From: CANLBN01 sp047638515
GTDB taxonomy: Bacteria > Pseudomonadota > Gammaproteobacteria > Pseudomonadales > Cellvibrionaceae
NCBI GenBank assembly: GCA_047638515.1
Contig: JBLIME010000022.1
Span: 1-19,336, forward strand
Length of the DNA stretch: 19,336 nucleotides
Direction: 5' to 3'
Both the position numbers and the translations under genes were made by a program. Positions 15,084 to 19,336 of the stretch are shown one piece after another. Below the pieces are notes generated by a model. That model made no database searches, was not told the origin of the DNA, and was given only the letters and a program-made list of their open reading frames with translations. Each line of letters starts with the position of its first letter. Positions within the stretch are counted from its first letter, which is position 1.

Positions 15084-16679
15084 ATGAGCGCTATCATCAA
15101 TAAAAAAAATAAAGCGGGTTTGCTGCACGCGGGTCTTATTGTCAGTGTCATGACTTTATTGTCTCGAGTATTAGGCCTAGTTAGAGATGTTGTTTTTGCC
15201 TCCTACCTCGGTGCGTCGGCAGGCGCAGACGCTTTTTTTGTGGCCTTTAAAATCCCCAATTTTTTACGACGTTTATTTGCCGAGGGCGCCTTTGCGCAGG
15301 CGTTTGTTCCCGTCTTATCTGAATATCGCGAGCAGGGCTCGCACCAAGCGGTTAAAAATCTTATCGATAGAGTTTGTGGCTGCCTAGGACTGACGCTGGC
15401 GCTCGTCACTGGAGTGGTCGTCTTAGCAGCTCCTGCCGTCACGGTCGTCTTCGCTCCTGGGTTTTGGGATGATCCTTATAAGTTTGATTTGACGCAACAA
15501 ATGTTGCGCATTACTTTTCCCTATCTGTTACTCATTTCGTTGACAGGTTTTGCTGGCGCAATTTTGAACAGTTATGACCGCTTTGCGATACCCGCACTAA
15601 CCCCGGTGTTGCTCAATGTATGTCTAATTATCACGGCTGTCTGGATTAGCCCGTATTTTGACCAACCTATTATTGCGCTTGCTTGGGGGGTATTAATTGC
15701 AGGTATGGTTCAGTTAGCCTTTCAAATTCCTTTTTTATGGAAATTAAAATTACTCCCAAGTCCTAAGGTCGACTTTAAAGATGACGGTGTAAAACGTATT
15801 TTGTTATTGATGGCGCCGGCTATTTTTGGCGTCTCGGTCTCACAAATAAATTTACTACTCGATACGGTATTAGCGTCATTTTTACCAACAGGTAGTATCT
15901 CTTGGTTGTACTATTCCGATCGATTAGTCGAGCTGCCGCTCGGTACCATTGCTATTGCTATTGGCACTGTCATCCTGCCTAGTCTATCGCGGCAACACGT
16001 TAATAACAGATCCGATCAATTTAGTTTAACGATGGATTGGGCACTGCGCTGTATCTTGTTAATTGCAATTCCTGCAGCCGTCGGCCTAATGGTTTTATCG
16101 AGTCCAATTTTAAGTACCCTGTTCGAATACGGTAAAATTACAGCCAATGACATAGCGATGTCATCGTTGAGCTTAAAAGCCTATGCCCTAGGCTTGTTAG
16201 CTTTTATGCTGATTAAAGTGTTGGCGCCAGGATATTTTGCCCGCCAAGATACTAAAACACCCGTAAAAATTGGCATCATCGCAATGCTTGTTAATATGGT
16301 ACTTAATTTGCTATTAGTTATTCCCTTCCATTTTTATTGGCAGATTGGTCATGTCGGGCTGGCTTTAGCGACATCACTTGCGGCTTTTTTAAACGCAGGT
16401 TTATTGTATCGTGGCCTTAGGAAAAACAAACATTACCAACCTTTAAAAGGTTGGGGCTCATATCTGGCGAGGATCATTTGTGCAAACATCGCGATGTTGG
16501 GGGCACTTTTATTTATGTTAACGCTGTTTAGCAATTGGTCCGACATTGCAGCGGTTAGTCGTGTAATAAACATTGGCTTTATTTGTGGCTCGGGCCTACT
16601 AGTATATGTCGCTGTATTATTTTTGGTAGGCTTTAAGTTAAAAGATATAAAAAAAGCTAATGCGATAGATCCAAATTGA
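15084..16679 (+). CDS. murJ: Lipid II flippase MurJ
   Basis: MurJ, an essential MOP-superfamily inner-membrane protein that flips the peptidoglycan precursor lipid II to the periplasm. From the ATG at 15084 it has 531 residues, normal for the family, with about 14 hydrophobic segments. Diagnostic stretches are LLSRVLGLVRDVVFASYLG near the N-terminus, GADAFFVAFKIPNFLRRLFAEGAFAQAFVPVL after it, then the DRLVELPLGTIAIAIGTVILPSLS segment, and KVLAPGYFARQDTKTPVKIG. The arginines of the central cavity are visible. An in-frame GTG at 15063 would add seven residues (MHVCKPK); neither start has a good Shine-Dalgarno, and the short overlapping MSANPK frame complicates the choice. The usual downstream partner ribF is absent; chrA follows after 259 bases. 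Confidence 0.96.
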   Translation: MSAIINKKNKAGLLHAGLIVSVMTLLSRVLGLVRDVVFASYLGASAGADAFFVAFKIPNFLRRLFAEGAFAQAFVPVLSEYREQGSHQAVKNLIDRVCGCLGLTLALVTGVVVLAAPAVTVVFAPGFWDDPYKFDLTQQMLRITFPYLLLISLTGFAGAILNSYDRFAIPALTPVLLNVCLIITAVWISPYFDQPIIALAWGVLIAGMVQLAFQIPFLWKLKLLPSPKVDFKDDGVKRILLLMAPAIFGVSVSQINLLLDTVLASFLPTGSISWLYYSDRLVELPLGTIAIAIGTVILPSLSRQHVNNRSDQFSLTMDWALRCILLIAIPAAVGLMVLSSPILSTLFEYGKITANDIAMSSLSLKAYALGLLAFMLIKVLAPGYFARQDTKTPVKIGIIAMLVNMVLNLLLVIPFHFYWQIGHVGLALATSLAAFLNAGLLYRGLRKNKHYQPLKGWGSYLARIICANIAMLGALLFMLTLFSNWSDIAAVSRVINIGFICGSGLLVYVAVLFLVGFKLKDIKKANAIDPN

Positions 16680-16775
16680 CTCGTTAAGCCCCAGACTTTA
16701 AGAGACGTAGCGACATCTTCTTGCATTTGATCATTATTAAAAGTGGTTTTCATTAGACTGTAACAATAGCCTTCG

Positions 16776-16781
16776 TATAAT
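16776..16781 (+). promoter_or_regulatory. chrA: Candidate -10 element for chrA
   Basis: A perfect TATAAT lies 158 bases before the chrA start in the murJ-chrA gap. The -35 position at 17-base spacing (TTAGAC, 16753-16758) is a poor match, so if used it would probably need an activator. The leader would be about 150 bases and contains a 21-codon frame (16864-16929) ending nine bases before the chrA ATG. Confidence 0.4.
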
Positions 16782-16938
16782 AAAATTATGATACGTGGTG
16801 ACTAAAACCAATCGAGAGTCCTGCCAAAATCTTTTTCGAGCGATACCCAATAGATGTGAATTTATGACCATCGTTAGTGCTAGTCGTCGATGGGCAGGCG
16901 ACAATTTAATAATGTCATCATCAAAGTAATGGTGGAAA

Positions 16939-18288
16939 ATGAAAATGGTTGAAGAGTCTTCAGTGCCGACGCTAACCGAGATGTTTGAAGTATGGTTGCG
17001 CATTGGTTTTTTATCTTTTGGCGGGCCCGCAGCGCAGATTGCATTGATGCATTACGAGCTTGTTAAAGAAAGACGCTGGCTTAGTGAACAGCAGTATCTA
17101 CATGCTTTGAGCTTCTGTATGTTGCTGCCGGGACCTGAGGCGATGCAGTTGGCAACCTACGCAGGTTGGCGTCTTCACGGGGTTAGAGGCGGGTTGCTGG
17201 CAGGCAGTTTGTTTGTATTGCCGGGCGCCTTAATTATATTGATACTTGCGGGCCTCTATTCGGCTTTTGGTTCGGTGCCTATTTTCGAGGCACTATTTGT
17301 GGGTATAAAAGCTGCCGTCGTCGCGATTGTGGCACAGGCCCTGTGGCGCATGTCAAAAAAAACCTTAGTGAGCATCGACTATTGGTTAATCGCGATAGCT
17401 TCTTTTGTCGGTATATTCTTTTTTAGTCTTCCCTTTCCAATAATTATTGTGAGCGCTTTAATTCTAGGGGCGGTGTTTTCCCTGTCTACAGCTAACTCAT
17501 CGCAGGCTGCCGCAAGCACTGACAGCAATAATCCTGATGTTGGCCTTGTTAAAAATGACGATGGGGCAAAAGCAGATGATCAGTTTTCATTGGTCGCATC
17601 ATTGAAAACCTGCCTGCTATGGTTAGTTGTCTGGTGGCTGCCTTTATTGATTATTATTTTTCTATGGCCCGATAGTGTTTTTGCCGACCTGAGTGTATTT
17701 TTTTCTAAATTAGCAGTAGTCACCTTTGGCGGTGCTTACGCTGTCTTGTCTTATATGGCGCAAGATGTGGTCACTCAATATGGTTGGCTGACTGCTGCAC
17801 AGATGATTGATGGTTTAGGACTTGCAGAGACGACACCGGGGCCACTGATTTTAGTGACAGAGTTTGTTGGTTTTTTGGCCAGCAGTAAGTCAGGTTTTTG
17901 GTTTGGTGTCTTGGGTGCAGTGGTCGCGCTTTGGGCAACATTCATACCTTGTTTTTTGTGGGTTTTCTTAGGTGCACCCTACATCGAATGGCTGGGACTG
18001 CAGCCGCGCATTAAGTCAGCATTAAATGCTGTGTCGGCAGCGGTTGTTGGCGTGATTTTGAACTTAAGCCTATGGTTTTTTTTACACGTATTGTTTGACA
18101 ATGTGACCTTGCGCACCTTCAGCTGGTTTAGCCTTTGGCAGCCAGAGCTTAACTCGATTAACTGGCATGTTCTGCTACTCCTAGCGCTCAGTGTTTATTT
18201 ATTATTTGTGCGCAAGTTGGGTGTTATAAAGTTGCTCGCCATCGCCGCCAGTTTAAGTACGTCGTTAAGCTTTTTTGAGCTGCCTTGA
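16939..18288 (+). CDS. chrA: Chromate transporter, long-chain (two-domain) ChrA family
   Basis: A 449-residue inner-membrane protein of the CHR superfamily, which exports chromate in characterised members. Both homologous halves are present, so it is the long-chain form. The first half has LSFGGPAAQIALMH (about 25-38), ERRWLSEQQYLHALSFCMLLPGPEAMQLATYAGW (starting near 47). The second half has KLAVVTFGGAYAVLSYMAQ (starting near 257) and GLAETTPGPLILVTEFVGF (about 291-309). A hydrophilic linker (about 180-210, rich in S, A, D and N) joins them. Two candidate starts exist, ATG 16939 and ATG 16945; GGTGG lies 4 and 10 bases upstream respectively, so the second may be the better spaced one. No chrB-like regulator is nearby. 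Many family members in organisms not exposed to chromate have unknown natural substrates, so the physiological role is uncertain. Confidence 0.93.
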   Translation: MKMVEESSVPTLTEMFEVWLRIGFLSFGGPAAQIALMHYELVKERRWLSEQQYLHALSFCMLLPGPEAMQLATYAGWRLHGVRGGLLAGSLFVLPGALIILILAGLYSAFGSVPIFEALFVGIKAAVVAIVAQALWRMSKKTLVSIDYWLIAIASFVGIFFFSLPFPIIIVSALILGAVFSLSTANSSQAAASTDSNNPDVGLVKNDDGAKADDQFSLVASLKTCLLWLVVWWLPLLIIIFLWPDSVFADLSVFFSKLAVVTFGGAYAVLSYMAQDVVTQYGWLTAAQMIDGLGLAETTPGPLILVTEFVGFLASSKSGFWFGVLGAVVALWATFIPCFLWVFLGAPYIEWLGLQPRIKSALNAVSAAVVGVILNLSLWFFLHVLFDNVTLRTFSWFSLWQPELNSINWHVLLLLALSVYLLFVRKLGVIKLLAIAASLSTSLSFFELP

Positions 18289-18658
18289 GCATTATTTAAT
18301 CAAGCGTGAGCTAGCGCATTGTTTATCGGTATCTAAATACCTTTAAGTACGCAAGTAGATCATAGCTAGGTGCCGTAATACTGCATGGGCTTGTGACCAT
18401 GACTAGTCTTAAAGGGTCAGCATTTTTGGGCTAGAGTTTTGGATCGACGACCGAGGGTCTGTGGCTTGTGTAGTAAGTTGGCAACACTTCATCAAAAAAA
18501 TATCGGTATATTGCGAGTCCTAGTAATATTATTTCATGTGGCTTGATGATGCTCTAATATTCGTCTCGACTCATCTAAGGCCTAATGCGACGCGAACAAA
18601 ACGTTTCATGGCGTTTGTAATTTTTTGTAGGGCAATTATCTAGGGTTTTCGACGAGTT

Positions 18659-18698
18659 AATTGATCCCTATCGCAAATGACTGCGGAAGGGATCAATT
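18659..18698. repeat. Long interrupted inverted repeat (hairpin)
   Basis: AATTGATCCCT (18659-18669) and AGGGATCAATT (18688-18698) are perfect 11-base inverted repeats. Inside them CGCA (18672-18675) pairs with TGCG (18682-18685), leaving a two-by-two internal loop and a six-base apical loop. No T-run follows on either strand, so it is not a standard terminator. It could be a transposon end, a REP/MITE-like unit or a structured RNA. Confidence 0.65.
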
Positions 18699-19081
18699 CG
18701 ATTAGGTCACGGTTCTAGCTCTCGGCCTGTCTTCAAAAATCAACTAGGCATCTCAGGTAATCTTCACGCATAGTTGTCCCGTAGACCAATAGGCTTTACC
18801 CTTAATCATTTGTCGGCAGCCTTCACGCATGGTTGTATCGATAAAATGATGTGCCTAAACGGGTGCTGTAGCTTCCCATCGGTGTTTCTAATATATGATG
18901 ATGAAACTTAATCATACTGAGTGTGGTCGACACATTGAAAGGTTCGACCTGCTGAAGGTGCCAACCTTTAACGCCGCCACATTCGTAGCACCTAAATTTC
19001 TTGTACCTAAGCTGGCAGTGTCCTAGTCGTCGATAAAGACAACAAACAGTCTGAAGTTGTGGGTGATTTACGCTGTTGGGT

Positions 19082-19252
19082 GTGACTACAGCTATTGTTA
19101 TTGATGTCGAAAAAATTGGTAAAGGTAAACCTCATTGAGGTGGCCACCCTGGCGCTTTTACAGATACCGCAGATCCTAGTTTAACAGATTTTGATATACC
19201 CGAAGCGCTAGGGGGGGCGCGTCAACGCATGTTTATTTCGGCTAGTACTTAA
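19082..19252 (+). pseudogene. Coding-like fragment with one internal stop, family unknown
   Basis: A plus-strand frame reads VTTAIVIDVEKIGKGKPH, a TGA (19136-19138), then GGHPGAFTDTADPSL followed by TDFDIPEALGGARQRMFISAST and TAA (19250-19252). Its amino-acid texture is protein-like on both sides of the TGA and ends with a proper stop, suggesting the 3' end of a degraded gene. In-frame upstream it is closed by TGA at 19064, so any missing part lies across a frameshift or deletion. I do not recognise the family. Chance cannot be excluded for so short a stretch. Confidence 0.35.
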
Positions 19253-19304
19253 GAGTAGTACTTAGAGTAGTACCTAGAGTAGTACCTAAAGCAGTACCTA
19301 GGGT
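19244..19304. repeat. Five tandem copies of a 12-bp repeat
   Basis: Consecutive units AGTACTTAAGAGT (13 bp), AGTACTTAGAGT, AGTACCTAGAGT, AGTACCTAAAGC and AGTACCTAGGGT run head to tail. The first unit coincides with the last codons and stop (AGT ACT TAA) of the coding-like fragment at 19082-19252. Such arrays change copy number by replication slippage; no function is evident. Confidence 0.85.
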
Positions 19305-19336
19305 CTTAAAGTGAGGGCATGCGCTGTAATTTGTCG

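Larger units (their letters stand above)
18289..19336. other. Gene-poor tail with eroded coding-like remnants
   Basis: No intact gene is visible across 1,048 bases. Two short stretches translate in a protein-like way but are interrupted: on the minus strand, around 18750-18845, a frame containing MREGCRQMIKGKAYWSTGQL; on the plus strand, 19082-19252 (listed separately). The 16-mer CTTCACGCAT(A/G)GTTGT occurs at 18762-18777 and 18821-18836. A long hairpin and a tandem repeat are also listed separately. The region looks like decaying sequence. Confidence 0.4.

Noticed and set aside
18820..18845. IDTTMREG resembling the DTTLREG motif of homocitrate synthase-type enzymes
   Set aside because: The flanking residues do not continue the family pattern and the frame is closed a few codons upstream.
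18930..19135. Minus-strand frame containing FRCYECGG, resembling a zinc-ribbon transposase
   Set aside because: No start codon, only one Cys pair close together, and no catalytic motif; the resemblance is too thin.

Overview
The window reads as chromosomal DNA of a gammaproteobacterium. The evidence is a 491-residue class II IlvC, a YpjD/CorB pair, a Nudix CoA-pyrophosphatase next to a DUF1289 gene, an S20 gene near MurJ, and a ModF-type ABC ATPase. Base composition looks moderate to slightly AT-rich, and intergenic gaps are long. I cannot name the genus. I see no phage, plasmid, CRISPR, tRNA or rRNA signal.

Layout. Bases 1-2150 hold the 5' part of a ModF-like ATPase gene and ilvC, both on the minus strand, with a clear rho-independent terminator between them. 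Bases 2150-2833 look non-coding but contain a perfect 28-bp palindrome ahead of an alpha/beta hydrolase gene (2834-3613). Bases 4076-5199 are a decayed locus: the C-terminal part of an AldB/ExaC-type aldehyde dehydrogenase (minus) abuts, head to head, the C-terminal part of an AcoR-like sigma-54 activator (plus). The simplest reading is one deletion that removed both N-termini and the divergent promoter. Two Nudix hydrolase genes follow (5320-5868 minus, 6680-7291 plus), separated by about 0.8 kb without recognisable genes. A DUF1289 gene comes next.

Bases 7645-12933 are a minus-strand block transcribed in the order ypjD, DUF1631, PilZ, corB. YpjD and CorB commonly adjoin each other, so the DUF1631/PilZ pair looks like an insertion into that partnership and suggests a c-di-GMP-linked function. 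Further upstream, rpsT (GTG start, strong sigma-70 promoter, good terminator) is followed by a COG4240-type glycerate kinase gene. murJ then runs on the plus strand, and a long-chain chromate transporter gene (chrA) follows it instead of the usual ribF. The last 1.05 kb is a gene-poor zone with a long hairpin, coding-like remnants and a 12-bp tandem repeat.

Most intact genes are housekeeping: branched-chain amino acid synthesis (ilvC), nucleotide/CoA pyrophosphate hydrolysis (two Nudix), translation (rpsT) and lipid II flipping (murJ). The accessory parts are chrA, the hydrolase with its palindrome, the DUF1631/PilZ pair and the eroded aldehyde-dehydrogenase locus. I do not see a convincing new multi-gene system. 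The best leads are the DUF1631/PilZ insertion, the 28-bp palindrome and the fossil deletion junction.
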